Source: Certhia americana
Lineage: Eukaryota; Chordata; Aves; Passeriformes; Certhiidae
Assembly (NCBI GenBank): GCA_018697195.1
Contig: CM031858.1
Coordinates: 109,244,944 to 109,308,943 of the forward strand
Length of the DNA stretch: 64,000 bases
Reading direction: 5' to 3'
The notes beneath the pieces are model-generated. The model searched no databases. It was not told the origin of the DNA and saw nothing but the letters and a program-made list of their open reading frames with translations. Positions 37,801 through 50,773 of this stretch are shown piece after piece (positions within the stretch are counted from its first letter, which is position 1; each line of letters begins with the position of its first letter). Both the position numbers and the translations under genes were made by a program.

Positions 37801-38972
37801 CTAACAGATAAAGCCCACACTTTGAATTAATGCAAGAATGTTTTACATAAAAAATGAAACATAATATGAAGATCTAAGAATATGTTTCTGTGCTTATCTA
37901 TGCAAATTGCTTAACATCTTTTTTCTCTTGTACAAGAAAAAAAAAAAATCTGATTTCACTGTATCTTCTTTTGTGTCGATTCCATCCTTTTTGTGCCTTT
38001 TATTTAAACTTTCCTAGCCTACAAATAATGGTAAATGCATCCAGCAGTCACAGCCCAGTTGCTCTCGCACTCCATTAACCTGTAGAGAACTTGGCCATGC
38101 AGTAGTTGCTCATCCAAATGAATCTTCCTTGTAATTATGTATGTTGCAACTACTATTAGTTGATCAGAGCAAAATGCTAATTCAGAGAATTTGTTTGATG
38201 GAAGTAGGTTTTTTTTTAGCAGTCTTAGACTCTTTGAAGCAGAGTGAAGTGTCATACAGTTTCATGACATTTATATCTCTTCTTTCTACCATTAGAAAAT
38301 AATCTCATCAATTTAGATCAGGTTTTAATCATAGTCATGAAGACACTCAAGGCCATGTGCAATTGGCTGTATTCCCTGTACCTGAGGGGATACAGCTGAA
38401 GGACCTGCTGGAGCACAGAGACTGTCACCTCTCATTGTTTGGATGTGATTGACTGATGCAGTACTGCATAATGCTTTAATGAAAAACTTTCAAAAAACAT
38501 GCTTTTCCTTAAGCAAATACGTTAAATTTTAAAATATTATGTTTAGCTTTCTTTTGCTTTTCAACCTGTTTAGGGAAAGAGAAAATAACAGATAAAGAGG
38601 CATCCATTCTGCATAAGAATTTTCGTGTAAGGAAATAACCAAACATTAAAAATGTCCATCATTTGTAGTAATGATGCTATCTGCTACTCATTTTATAATT
38701 TATTCCAAAGAGAGGGTCTAATTCAGATCCTAGATACATTTTTCACTGTGCTTAACTGTTAGATTTGAAGAGGCTGAAGAGAAGTTATGATTAGTATCAA
38801 GTAGTACCACTGATTTCTGAAATAGTCTATGTGATTGTATTATTCTGTGATTCACTCTAGTTTTGCTGGGAGACTATAACTCATACTGTATATGAGGTTT
38901 ATGCTTAGCCTTTGAGATGAGCCTACTAATTTTACCTCATTTGTTCACTTAATATAGTTTGCCTTAGAATTA

Positions 38973-38988
38973 AAAAAAAAAAAAAAAC
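38973..38988. repeat. poly(A) run
   Basis: About 16 A bases. No retroposed sequence recognised upstream. A similar run lies at about 39321-39336. Confidence 0.75.
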
Positions 38989-39526
38989 CACAATAATATT
39001 TCATTTTAGGTGCCCTGGCAAGATGCTTAACAAAAACCAGTCTCTCAGGTGGAGGGAGCGTTCAAAAAATGTCAGAACTTGTGCCACAGATTTTATATCT
39101 TACATCTGAGCTTGGATTTTGTTTCCTCTCATTTAGATTCAAAAGAAGATTTCAGTGCATGTCATGATCGAGGAAAAACCCCAAAGTTTTCATTGAAGGA
39201 ATTTTTTTTTATTTTATACCTGTTTAAGATAATATTTTACTCTAATGCTGTATCAGAATAGAAAACTCTAGAATAAATAATAATGCAAATTTAAAATCAA
39301 TAATCATCTTTAATAGTGGTAAAAAAAAAAAAAAAATTGTTCTTTGAAGACTGACCTAAATTCCATAATATTCAGTTGCAGTAATTTTGATCGGCAGTTC
39401 TGTTTCAATCATTATTCAGAAAGATAAGAGCTGGAGGGTGCATCAATGTGGAAGATCCAACTAAATGCAACATTGTCACATTTGCAACATTTGCATGTTT
39501 TAAACAAAGATGAATTTTAAGCTATG

Positions 39527-39882
39527 TCATAGAACCATAAAATCATAGAATGGCTTGAGTTGAAAAGTAACCTTAAACACATAGTTTCAAACTCCTTTCA
39601 ACGGACAGGGTCACCTTTCACTTGACCAGTTTGCTCAGAGCCCCATCTAACCTGGTCTTGAACAACTTCTCCAGGCAACCTTTTCCAGTGCCTCACCACC
39701 CTGAAAGCAAAGAATTTTTCCCCTAATATCTAATCTACATACATTCTCTCTCAGTTTGAATCCATTGCCTTTGTCTGCCATTACATGCTCTTGCAAAAGT
39801 CTCTCTCCCTCCATCTTGTCAGCTGCTCTCAGGTACTGGAAGGCCTTTTTTTCAGCTGAACAATCCCAATACTTCTAAAGAT
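39527..39882 (-). repeat. CR1 LINE 3' fragment
   Basis: It begins tcatagaaccataaaatcatagaatggcttgagttgaaaag and continues with gccccatctaacctggtcttgaacaactt, ccttttccagtgcctcaccaccct, attctctctcagtttgaatccattgcc and caggtactggaaggcc. The 3' UTR and the final coding part are present in antisense; the right edge is approximate. Confidence 0.93.
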
Positions 39883-40790
39883 AACCTGGAGAAAAAGAAA
39901 AAAATTACACAATTGACTGTGGGTATCCAAATTTGATTACAAATTTCCGGTTTCAATTTTTCATTAGGTCTGGACAAGATTTTTCAGTTTTATAATAGCA
40001 TAAGAAAAAGAAAGAAATGACCCATATTGTTGCATTCTTCAGAGACCTCATAGTAAAAAAGGTAGAAAAATGTTAATAACTCTTTTCCATGCAAAATTTA
40101 TGTCTTACAAGAAAGATTGCATTTTGTTTTCTCTTGCTATCTCACAGAAACTAAGGTTCATGCACATTTTAAAACCTATAATGCATTTGCTATTTAAAAT
40201 GCAGTCATTATAATGACAACATATCACAAATGGCAGATAGTAAAAGGGACAGTTTTACAAAAGTATATTCTTAAAATACATTTATGCAAACTGACAAATA
40301 AATACAGTCACAAGGTCAGTTTCTATATTCCCTGTTCACATTTATGAGCACTCACAGACATGGGAAGCACCATTACAGTCAGTGAGATAATTCTTTTGGA
40401 TAGCTCTCAGCATCTGCAAAAGGTTAATCACCTGATAGAAACCATTTTATAAGTGATTTGACAAAGAGAAAACAAGGATTACAAAGGTACAAAATTTACA
40501 GTAAATAATTTCATCAGTCTCACTTTTGGGGAAGTGGTATTTTATTCAAAATTAAACAGGGTTACTGCTGGGATAAATAAATAATAACAAAGGACAAAAG
40601 GGCATATTTGAAGGAGGATATAAATCCATATATCATAGCGAACCAATTGGTCTGTCACTGAATAGTGTCCATCTAAGCAAGCTTGTTGATACTGGGGGAA
40701 ACTGTACTTGTCATAGTCTAATGGTATTTTTATCAGAGTGTGCAAGAAACCTTTGAAATTATCTTCTCTTTTTCTGCATGTCTACATTCT
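39883..40790. other. unique AT-rich sequence
   Basis: No gene, RNA or repeat recognised. Confidence 0.6.
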
Positions 40791-41212
40791 CACAGAATCA
40801 CAGAATGGCTGGAGTTGGAAGAGACCTCTGTAGATAATATAATCCCCCATTCTCCCTCCAGCAGATTCACCTAGAATGGGATATCCAACATCACATCCAG
40901 GCAGATTATCTACAAAGAAGGATATTATCTCCAAAGATAGGAGATTCTACAACCTCTCTGGTCAGCCTGTTCCAGTGCTTTGGCATGTTCACATTGAAGA
41001 AGTTTTTCATCATATCCTGATGGAACTTCCTGTGTGACAGTTTGTTCTCATAGTGTCCCTTGTCCTGTCACTGGGCACCACTGAAAAGAGCCTGGCTCCA
41101 TCTTCCTGACACCTGCCTTTATGATATTTGTATGAATTGATAAGGTCCCTTCTCAGTTATCTTTTCCCAAGAAAAACAAGTCCAACTCTCTCAGACCCCT
41201 ATTGTCTTCTCA
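40791..41212 (-). repeat. CR1 LINE 3' fragment, second subfamily
   Basis: It begins cacagaatcacagaatggctggagttggaagagacctctg, the end type ATTCTGTGATTCTGTG in CR1 sense. It continues with ctctggtcagcctgttccagtgctttggca, agaagtttttcatcatatcctgatgg, cttgtcctgtcactgggcaccactgaaaagagcctggctcc and caactctctcag. This 3' end belongs to a different CR1 subfamily from the copies at 31012 and 39527. Confidence 0.94.
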
Positions 41213-41443
41213 TAACAATAAATAGAGATTATATTTTTGAATTGAAATATTTATCTCTTAAAGAGCATGAGTATGTACAGCTTCACTCTGCCAACAAAAG
41301 CTCTTAAAATTAAAAAAAAAATATGTCATCAGAAAGTCATATAAACAGAAGTAATGTAATATTTTCATATGTTCACATTTGAAAGCAAATTTTCTAGGTT
41401 TTTTTTCCCACACTATCTGTACTTCATTTATTGCTAACAATTA

Positions 41444-41463
41444 TACACATACACACACACATA

Positions 41464-41496
<33 letters not shown>
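41444..41496. repeat. (AC)n microsatellite, interrupted
   Basis: An AC run of about 50 bp with AT and AA interruptions near 41448-41468 and a perfect block after that. Confidence 0.93.
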
Positions 41497-41499
<3 letters not shown>

Positions 41500-41952
41500 A
41501 ATAAAAATGTTTTGTTTTCTGAGAATGATAGTTTGAAGTCATGATGATTGACCAATATCTGAGGTTTATGTTCAGACAGAATTTGATCTTACCTCAGACT
41601 CAGAACAAGTTATGAAGGTCTGCTGGATCAGTGTCTCACTGCTGCTTCTTATATTTTGTTCACAACACCTCTTTATATAAAATTTTATTCCCCTAGTTTC
41701 CTTGTTACTGGGAATTTTCAATGATATTGAGTCCTAATAAAATTCAGCTTCTCTCTCACTCTGTAGTAATGGTTTAGTACATTTTTATTTTGCTGAAACT
41801 ACTGTATTCTTTACTGACAATGTAGGAAAAAATTAAGGGGTGGGAGACTTTCATAAAGACCGACTTAAAAGATCTGAAGAAAGAAAAATGACTACCGGTT
41901 TCAGATTTATATTCAGATCTGGTATCTTCAGTTTAGCTTCTCCTACAAAGCT

Positions 41953-41975
41953 AAAAAAAAAAAAAAAAAAAAAAA
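41953..41975. repeat. poly(A), 23 bases
   Basis: It is followed by a T/G-rich tract (ttttgtttgtttgttgtttg). Confidence 0.9.
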
Positions 41976-42005
41976 TCTTATTTTTGTTTGTTTGTTGTTT
42001 GTTAG

Positions 42006-42099
42006 TCTGGACTGCTGAAGTCTTCAGAAGCAGAGCTGTTCCCCAGGAGGATAGCAAACGCCCAGGGAATTCAGCCATCTCTACAAGGAACCATGAGAA
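42006..42099 (+). other. Candidate exon, 94 bp
   Basis: The stretch is bordered by a T-rich tract and acceptor (ttgtttgttag at 41995-42005) and a donor-like gagaa|gtaagg (GT at 42100-42101). One frame is open throughout, reading WTAEVFRSRAVPQEDSKRPG and on to STRNHE, a polar, plausible peptide that I do not recognise. GC content is higher than in the flanks. Unspliced, the frame stops three bases after the donor. Confidence 0.22.
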
Positions 42100-43302
42100 G
42101 TAAGGTCTCAAGCCTTTTCAAGTAGACTGTAAACAAGCCTATCCTTCATTTGGAGTTACGATGAAGCCAAATCTAAAAAGGTATATATAACAAACCTCTT
42201 TATGAAATAAAAAGTTCCACTTTTTTCCCTTTACCTCTCTGTCTCTTACCCACCCCTAAAGATCATAGATAATTACTGCTGCAGGGTGAGAAAGCAGAAA
42301 CAAAGTGAAAGTTGTTAATGGTTTCTATTTTTACACAGATATAAATGATGTTACCCAGTGGGACCATATAGAATCTAGGTGGATAGACATCAGCAATCAT
42401 GTTACAACCAGAAGGAGTAAGATTTTATCCAATGAAAATTATGAGAATATTTTATCTATTAAATAATCTTTTGAAACTGATTATTGAACTGTAATAATAG
42501 AGGGGTACAATAATAATAGAGGGATAGGGGGAAATAGGGATCAAATTTTGCCACAACTGACAAGCCAGGTAGGAGTAGATAACATTAAATTTCAAGAAAT
42601 TACCATTTTATTTCTGAAAAACCATTAAAATATTGACCCAAATGTCTCCTAAAATCAGTATAAGTACATAAGTGTACTGTAAATAAAGCATTTTGAGAGC
42701 TGAACTATTTTTGGACGTATAAACGTCTTTTGAAATTTGAAAGGATCTTTTGAAGACTCTCCAGATCAAGATCTGCTTTTGTTTCTTGCATTGTATGCAT
42801 TCCCCTTTTTGTTGCTCTTGGTACATCTGCACTTTGATGCTAAGGTTACACTTCAATGGAATAATCATCTTCCAGGACAAACACCATCTAGGTTTAAAAC
42901 AATGAATTCAAATGTTGTTGCTGCTATAGCAAAAATGTCAGTGCAGGTACCTGGGTTCACCAGTATCCTGGAACAATATTCAGGCAGCTAAATTGATCTG
43001 AGACCAGCACAGTCTACTCCTTTTCAAAGCCAGCCAGCTGAAAGCCAGCTGGGATACAGCCACAAAATCTGCACTCGTGACTGCTTTTGAAGGTGTTGAC
43101 ATATCTTAAAGACAATATAATCTTACACATAGTCCCCAGAAGTGTTAGCTCTTCTGGGTAAAAATCTCACAGGAGCAGCTCAATAGATTTGACTTAGGAG
43201 CCACCCAAGTAAATCTTGTAGAAAAAGCCATTCAACTGGTCTAATAAACTGATAATTAATAAGATGTTTTGCATTTACAGTTAGAAAAGCAAAATGATTG
43301 AG

Positions 43303-44067
43303 TGTTGGGGGTTGGGTTATTTTCTTATAGAATTTTTTCCCAGAAGTTGTTAAGAGGCTGATGGCTGGGTGCTTTTCGGTACTCATGGGTGCTTAGGAAC
43401 AAACAAAAGAAGCAGCTAAGGCAGAGACAGGGTGGCACCATCTTCACTTCACTCTGGGCAGTTTTCTGCTCTGGGGAAAACAGCTGGGGCTGCTTGTCTC
43501 TGCGCGGCAGAGAGCTCTCACCATCCTTCACCTGGAACTCGGTCGGACCACCGTCTCTTCGTGTGTCCCCCGGGATTTTGGGAACCCGTTCCCTCCCTGC
43601 CCTGCCAGGAGTTCCTTCTCCCTGCCCTGCCCCCACGGCTTCTTCAGTTTTGTTCGAGGTCTCCCCACGCTGTATTTCTGCAGCCCCTGCCCAGCCAGGA
43701 CATTTTCCAACAGCTCCAGCCACTGCCAACCCTCGGATACATCTCATCCTCCCAGGGCTGCTGCTGGCTCTGGTAGCTTGTAACAGTACTCAGGGGGGTG
43801 GGGGGTGCCAGAGGAAAACTGTAACTGGGTTGTTGGGTTTTTCTTTTCTTCTCTAATTCTGTTTGTTGTCAATATTATAGTTATTATTGTTAATTTACCT
43901 TGTTAGACTAACTAGTAAAGAACTGTTATTCCTACCCTCATTATCGTTGTCTGAGACACCCACCCCCCCCCTTCAATTTTAGGTTTTAAAAAAAAACCAA
44001 GGGAATTTTCCTTTTTTTTTTTTTTTTGGTTTCCTAGCAGACACCCCTGTCTTTCCAAACCAAGACA
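43303..44067 (+). mobile_element. Solo LTR of an endogenous retrovirus (ERVL-like), 765 bp
   Basis: The element starts TGTTGGGGGTTGGGTT and ends ...CTTTCCAAACCAAGACA, giving TG...CA termini. It is flanked by an exact 5-bp duplication TTGAG (43298-43302 and 44068-44072). The middle is GC-rich and CpG-bearing. The 3' part holds an AGTAAA polyadenylation-type hexamer in gactaactagtaaagaactg near 43914, and the tail ctagcagacacccctgtctttcc is a block I associate with passerine LTRs. A 5-bp duplication fits ERVL-type integrases. No retroviral gene is present, so the provirus was lost by LTR-LTR recombination. A C run (43968-43976), a G-rich string (43793-43805) and a T run near 44012-44028 lie inside. 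The open frames inside are not genes. Confidence 0.92.
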
Positions 44068-47000
44068 TTGAGTCTCATTAATAGGGAGATCAACTCTCTG
44101 GTGTTAAATTTCTCCTGTAGACAAACTTAGAAAGTATATACATATATATTTAGTAACCTCAAAATGTGACTCTTTTTCAAGTTATTAAATTTCTTAGGAT
44201 GTATTTTCTGTAAAATGGAATTGTTTCCTTAGGGTTTGTCTTTTTCTTTTTCCCTATGATTATTTTGCATAGTACTACAGCTTATAGGGTTTACATAGAG
44301 AGTTTACTTTCAAAATATGAGTTTCTATATTATAGTTCCAAATGCTGGCATTGTAAAGCTTTACATTTACAGTGTAAGAGAAGTCAGTGATACCTGTGTC
44401 CAGTAAAAAAAATTTGAATTTCAAGTTAGGTACAGCCAATATCCTAAATTACATCCAAAAGCACCTGGATACTTAGACAAGAAATCAAATAAATTATATC
44501 TCTATGATAATATTGAAAGATGAGAATCGGATTCAGTGGATTTGCACTTAAAAAAATGAAATCAGAATTTAGCTCTTGCACAGAATGAACCCTCAGCAGG
44601 CACTTCCAGTGTTAACATTTTCTCTACAAAACTCTGCCAATGGAGTACATCTCTTGCTTACATTGCCACTTGCTCCAGAAATCCTCCTCCTACTGAGTTA
44701 CTTCCTCTCTTTGTGTCTCATCACACAACCCTCCTTTTTCACTTTACCCTGCAGCCAAATCCTCCCTCTGTTCAGCTCAGCACATCTCCTCACTGGGCTC
44801 ACTTCAGGCTGACGGAGAACACTAGCATCTCAGTGCTTTAGGCTTTCAGTGTGCTTGTTCTTTTACTTTTCTCTATCCCCATAGAGTATGTCATTTTCTC
44901 CTAGCTATCTGCATGAGTGTAACTATTGCTAGTTCTGTAAAACATTTGTTCTTTATTCTGCCTCTCTTCCTGTAGAACACTTTATCACAGTTTTCATAAA
45001 GGCCTTTACAAAATGGGGAGAAAGAGAGGCAGTCTCTTTCTATTCATTCCTTCAAACTGAAAGTCGAGCATATGCTCACACTTGCTTTCTTTGAAAGATG
45101 TGATGAAAGATTATACCTGCCATATGCACAGAGCCCTATAATGTTGATGGAAAGGAAGGTTAAAACCAGCTTTTCATGAGTTCTGCACCCAACAGAGCGC
45201 CAGGGCCATTCACAGTGATATTCCCAACATTAATAGACTGCAGAGATTCAGCTGGCCATGTGATTGCTCTCAAGTGATTTTTATCCAGTGCCATGGCAAA
45301 CATTAAGCTTTTCTTGTTCACCTTTACTGACAATGAAAGCTTCAACTGCATCCCTGATCATAAGTGCAACAGACAATGTAAATGCAACCAGAAACCACTG
45401 AGAAGTTCCTTTCTCTCTTATAACTCATTATCTCTAATATTGTCTCTTTGTATTATTATGCGTCTCCCCTCTGGCCACCCCTGCAAGCTGCTTAAGCAAA
45501 AAAGAGTACTGCTTTTCCAAGACTAATAAAAAAAACCCAAAAAAAACCTTCTATAGGTTTATGGAAAAGAGAGCTCTGGATCCTCAAATATGACAGTTGA
45601 ACTTTACCCATATGACTTATTGAAACTGATGCATTAAATTAAATCAATACGCTGGATATTACTTTGCCATCTGCTATTACATCTAGGCTGAAATGATCTG
45701 ATGTGGAGTGAATTCAGGTGGGAGTCAGATGAAATATTCTACACCAGAAGGCAGAAATTCCACTTGTTAATTGATGGGTTGTTAGCAAGACTTTAAACAA
45801 CTTGGCAACTGGCTGGCAGGCCCTGTTCAGTGGGTGAGCACATATGATGTATTGATATTTAAAAGGATATAACCCACTCACCATCCATATAATCACACTT
45901 CTTCCTCACACTTTTTTCTACCTAATCTTGTCACAGTCAAGAGCAAGGAGTTATGGCAATGGAAGAGATAAAAACAAAATGCTTTCTGCATTCTTTCTCT
46001 TTATTTAGCCTGTCAGAAGTCTGAAAACAGTGAATTTTGCTATCTGCCCTATAAATTTCTAACTGAAGGACTAAGTTTTGTTTGCCTAGAAAAGAGACCA
46101 AGTACCTTTTTTCACTATTGTTTTTCTAGTTCTCCAACATAGTTTTCCAACATAGTAAGAAATATAATAGAAATAAGAAAGTTCTAGTCAGAAAACCTAA
46201 AAATCATCAAGCAGACCAAGATTAAGAATCTTTGCAGATTTCTGGTTTTCTCTCCGCACAGTATTTTCTCTCCGTACACATTAAATTCACAATTGTCTTT
46301 TCATTCACTGCTTCATGTCTGTATGTGTTGTACAAGACCACTGGAGTGGTATAAAAGTACTCACAATTTTCATTTATCCTTACAACTGCTGTGCACAGAG
46401 GGTATTTTGCTCATTTTATAAGTAATGAAACGTAGCACAAAGAAAATACGTGACTTTCTCAGTGTTAGAGAACAGAGAAATTTGAATCAAGCCTTCTTGT
46501 TCCAAAGATGTGTACAAACCTGGAGTGTGTGTCTCACTGGCATTATAGGGGGCTATAGAGGTCACATTTTTTCCCTTGCTTCAGATCACTCATGTGTTCC
46601 AGAGCACATCTACTTTTTGATGCCAAATGAACCTTTCTCCTCACTATATGACTGTCTTCTTTTACTGTGACAAGTTAACATTGTGCATGGAAAATTACTA
46701 GATGTCATCTGAGATGCTGGTCCATATATAGTGCCAGTCTCAGGAACAGAATCACCCCATTCAGAAGAACACAGAGTTGTAAAGACTTGCTAATAATGTG
46801 GTAAGTGCAATAACCAGAACCAGCAGCTCTGAGTGTCTCCCTAATCTTCTTTGAGTCCAAACCAGGAACCTTCTTCATAGGAGACTTATCCAGCCCTACC
46901 CTATATGTTTTAAGTCACATAATGAAACATCTGAACTGAGCTGTCTGGAAGATATGCTCCAAGAGTTGTCTTCAGCACTTCTCACAGCATCTCACAGGAC

Positions 47001-47672
47001 AGATAGAGCAAGTATAGTGCAGGCCCCCTGAAATACATCTCAGATGGATACTGGTCATCAGCACCAAATCCTTCTGACTGCAAATTAACCTATGTGACAC
47101 TGAACCACTTGATAAGGTAGAGCCCTCTTTTAGGCATGAACTTTTTTTGCAAGGTTCACAAATTGAACAAATGCTTATTTGTAGGTCTAGGTAATGTGAC
47201 TCTTATGTGGATATTTGCTGCATAGTCTGAATTAAACTGGATTCCCAATAAGAACCCTTTTAAACAAACTTGATTATAAACATGAATGGGATGGAAATGT
47301 GAGAATTGTAATGGTTCTTCTAATCTAAAGAGCATTGATGGAGAATGACAATGAGTGATCTCCTTTGTCTTTACACTGTTTTAGGATAATGAAATACATT
47401 TTTGTAACAGGATGGTCTGCCTAAGTGGTGGTAAAACATCATTGGGCTTACACTGTTTATAGTCTTGAAGAGTGCTGAGATCAGCCTGACTCTGCAATCC
47501 TAAAGTTAAAAATTCTAAGGATGAGAAAATTATTATTTCCTAACAGAAACTGACACTGGTGATGATATGGCAAATTTCCTGATGAAGGAACCGAGAAGTG
47601 ATAGCACTGATATCTTATTTAAAACTGCTGAGCTAAAGGCTGCTGAGCTGGCACACCTAGCCTAGAAACATT

Positions 47673-47755
47673 TGATTGACAGACAATCATTTGATACTAT
47701 AAAAGCTCAGTGCCACTGTTTTATAGCACTCACCTAACACATTTCTTCTGAAGGT
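47673..47755 (+). promoter_or_regulatory. Promoter-like cluster: PBX/MEIS-type site, TATA box, splice donor
   Basis: TGATTGACAG (47673-47682) equals the composite PBX-MEIS/PREP binding consensus and is part of an inverted repeat TGATTG-ACAGA-CAATCA (47673-47689). TATAAAAG follows at 47698-47705, and a good splice donor AAG|GTATGT lies at 47753/47754, about 50 bp downstream, which would leave a first exon of roughly 25 bp. Each element can occur by chance; only the order and spacing are suggestive. Confidence 0.22.
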
Positions 47756-50209
47756 ATGTGTGGAGAATCCTGCCTTGAGTGGGGATGCTTCAACGTTATT
47801 ACCTGAGGCCAAGTGAGAGATTTGCCTGCAGTCATTGACATGGGTAGGTAGCATAAATCTCTACTTATTAATTATTAAGCTAGTTTTATAATTATTGATT
47901 AAATAAATATGGCACTATACTATTATTTTTATATATCTAGACTGTGTTAATTCTGATTAATTTCTTTTTATTCTAATTATTATAATCAATTTAAATAATC
48001 TTTCTAGCAACATATTTATATTTATATAAAATAACATCATATTTATATGTTTCTGTTATATTCATAAATGATAAATTCACATAAAGGATTAATTATTCCT
48101 ATATAGTCCTTTAAGTGTAAATTTTTGACCAAGTTTGGGACTTGGATTGGGTCTAACCATAGCTAGACTCCTCTTTGAGAAGGAGTTTGGAAAGAGAACA
48201 AGGAGGTTGAACTTCATGACTCAGCAGGACTGCTGCCCTGATAAACTTTGTCTTCAGCTTTCATTCAGCCTGTGATAGTTAAAAAGAGGAAAAGCATGGT
48301 CATGTTTCTGTTAGAATGGTGGGGGATTTTGGTGCTAGCTGCAAGGACTGAATATCTTCCAAAAGTCCTAACATAAGGCATGTTCAATGAAAGTTCAACG
48401 TTCAGGGCGCCTCAAAATTTCTCTTGAGCCTTTAAATATGTTAGCTATCTCCCTTGTGAAGAATAACTGGCAGTGAAGAACTCAAAAAACTTAGAATAAT
48501 ATGAGACGATTAATTTTCTTAATTTGCAGTTTTATGAGCAATTTCTCACCCTGAAAGCTCCACTCTTTGAGGTGAAATGTTTAAAGATGTCTGCACAACT
48601 GCAATAAAATATTCAAGGTGATGAAACACCAAGAATATGATGAGGTTATTGCAATTATGGCAGAGCTTGCAGGTACAAACCATCTGGCAGAACTGCTAAT
48701 TTCATAGCAGCATAATCTCAGCGTGCTAACTTTGTCAAAAGCTTTGAAAGTCAGCATCCATTTATATTCTGAGCTACTGTTTTCAAAGGTCACTCTCTCA
48801 AGTGTTCACACAAAGACAGAGAGAATAGAAAAAGCCTGACTGTTTATTCACATCTTGCTTGCACATAAAAGGCAATTCTGATTTTAACTGGGAGAAGAAA
48901 TGTCGTATCCATTTAACAGTTAAGAAACATTGAGCTGCAGCACTTGAGAAGGCCTTAAAACATACTGATGGGACAGTACTATCTTATCCAATTATTAACA
49001 CCACCTTTTCTTTAATATATAGAACTACTTTTTAATTATGAGTATTTAATTTGACTGTCTGATGATTCATACCCTATATATTTGCTTTCTGGCAGTGAAT
49101 AAAAATTTTTCATAGGACCAATGGTCTGTCATAAATTTTTTGATTTGAAGTGCTCTAATATTTCTGCAGAAACACTGTAGTTATCATCAATTAATCCTTG
49201 ACTCCCCAAAGACTGTTGTCTCTACAGACCACATAGCTCCCGAGAGAGACAAAATAACCATGTAGTCAGGACCAAATTAGAAACTGTTTCTGCTTCCTTG
49301 AAATATGTCTTCTTCAAATTCATCTGCATGAAAACACATTTTGTTCTTTACTTCTTATCTGATGAATGTAAATCACATGAAAGGTATTAATTCGTTTTTG
49401 TTAGAAAGGAAATTTTCCTTTTGCAGGAATTTCTGCTGATAACAATAGATTTTTATGGCCAAGGTAGAAGAGATGTTTAAATATTTCCTTTTGGGAACTT
49501 TATACTTGGCACATAGTTTTCATTGGGCAAGCATACAAACAAATTCAATGACAGTTTCTTTTAGTGATTTTAGTGGTTTACCAAAACCGAAGGGGATTGT
49601 ATATGTAATTAATTTGTTTGTTTGCTCTCCCTTGAGATTACTTATTTAGATACCTCTAGACAATGGTGAAGACAAATACTTTCATCCTTGACACAATGTG
49701 AATATTTCATCCTGAAATGAGTTTTAAATATTCAAAAAATTTTATTAAAAAAACTCAGTAAATACAGATATTTGCCATTTGTAAATTGTCTATTTCAAAG
49801 ATATGTCAGCTGGTATTCTGACTGCTGAGAAGAAAAAAAGTCTTCATTTATTTCTGTGCACAAGTTGCTAAATGTAAGACTGCTATACAGCCAATATCCA
49901 TATCTAAAAGGCTCACATGTAGTGAAATATATTAAGAAGTATAACTCAAAATTAGTAACAGTGATTTTTTAACAGAACTGTCATATTCTGCAGTACACAT
50001 AATAAATTCCACACATAAGCAAAATTTTAAAAGTTATTTTCAAGCTAAATGTTTGATTTAACTCCAGAATAAGGTTTTAGAAGAAATGCAACTAAATATT
50101 TTTTTCACCTCTGATGTGATAAGTTCGTATTATGCTTATTGAGGAAGTATCTGAGATAATGCTTGGAAGATTCCTTACTGGGAAAGCTTGTAGGAATGAG
50201 AAATACAAA

Positions 50210-50210
<1 letters not shown>

Positions 50211-50240
<30 letters not shown>

Positions 50241-50262
50241 TATATATATATACATATATATG
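50211..50262. repeat. (AAT)n followed by (AT)n
   Basis: About ten AAT units run into an interrupted AT run. The poly-isoleucine peptide in the overlapping plus frame is an artefact of this. Confidence 0.93.
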
Positions 50263-50750
50263 TAATGAGAAAAGAAAGGGTTGGATTTATAAAGAATGAA
50301 TGGCAAATATCACTTGGTTTAATAGTACATATTTCCTTGGTAAAATATAAAGAAAATGGAAAACAAAATGAAACAAATTAAGAACGGACAAAAGGATAAG
50401 AAAAAGAACAACATGTGAGGAACAAATTTAGGAAATAAACTGAAGAATAAAAGATAAAAAATATGACAGGACAAACAAAGTTTGAAATTCTGATAATTTT
50501 TAAGTGGACAAAAGCCATGTATTTGATGCCTTTGGTTGTATACCTCTGAGCTAGAATGTTTTTTGAAGATTTTCTCAGGCCATCCACCCTTTTGTCTGCA
50601 CATGCAGTCACAGTCCAGGGCTGTAAGGAGTAAAGTCCAACATCAGTTTTCTCTGTAGTTTTTACTTTGTAACATATGGCAATAGAAATTGATTCAAAAA
50701 TCTCTGACTGGAAAATCTATGGGAGTTCAACAGAAATAATTTAACAGATC

Positions 50751-50773
50751 AAAAAAAAAAAAAAAAAAAAAAA
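50751..50773. repeat. poly(A), 23 bases
   Basis: Uninterrupted A run. No retroposed body recognised upstream. Confidence 0.9.

Larger units (their letters stand above)
34263..39526. other. long unique stretch, no gene recognised
   Basis: It contains the short duplication at 34784-34848, a T run at about 36411-36426 and A runs near 35517 and 37936. Two minus-strand frames, 36439-36708 (89 codons) and 37303-37620 (105 codons), have fairly ordinary amino-acid composition but no recognisable domain. Parts of 35100-35560 have many TAATTA-like cores and a non-repetitive look compatible with regulatory DNA. Confidence 0.5.
41213..43302. other. unique AT-rich sequence with microsatellites
   Basis: It contains an (AC)n tract, a 23-base A run and one weak exon candidate, listed separately. 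Near 42489-42530 the string aataatagaggg occurs twice within 30 bp. Confidence 0.5.

Noticed and set aside
43389..43856. 155-codon plus frame, the longest in the window, and overlapping frames on both strands
   Set aside because: It lies wholly inside the solo LTR at 43303-44067. The GC-rich LTR lacks AT-rich stop codons, so long open frames arise by chance.
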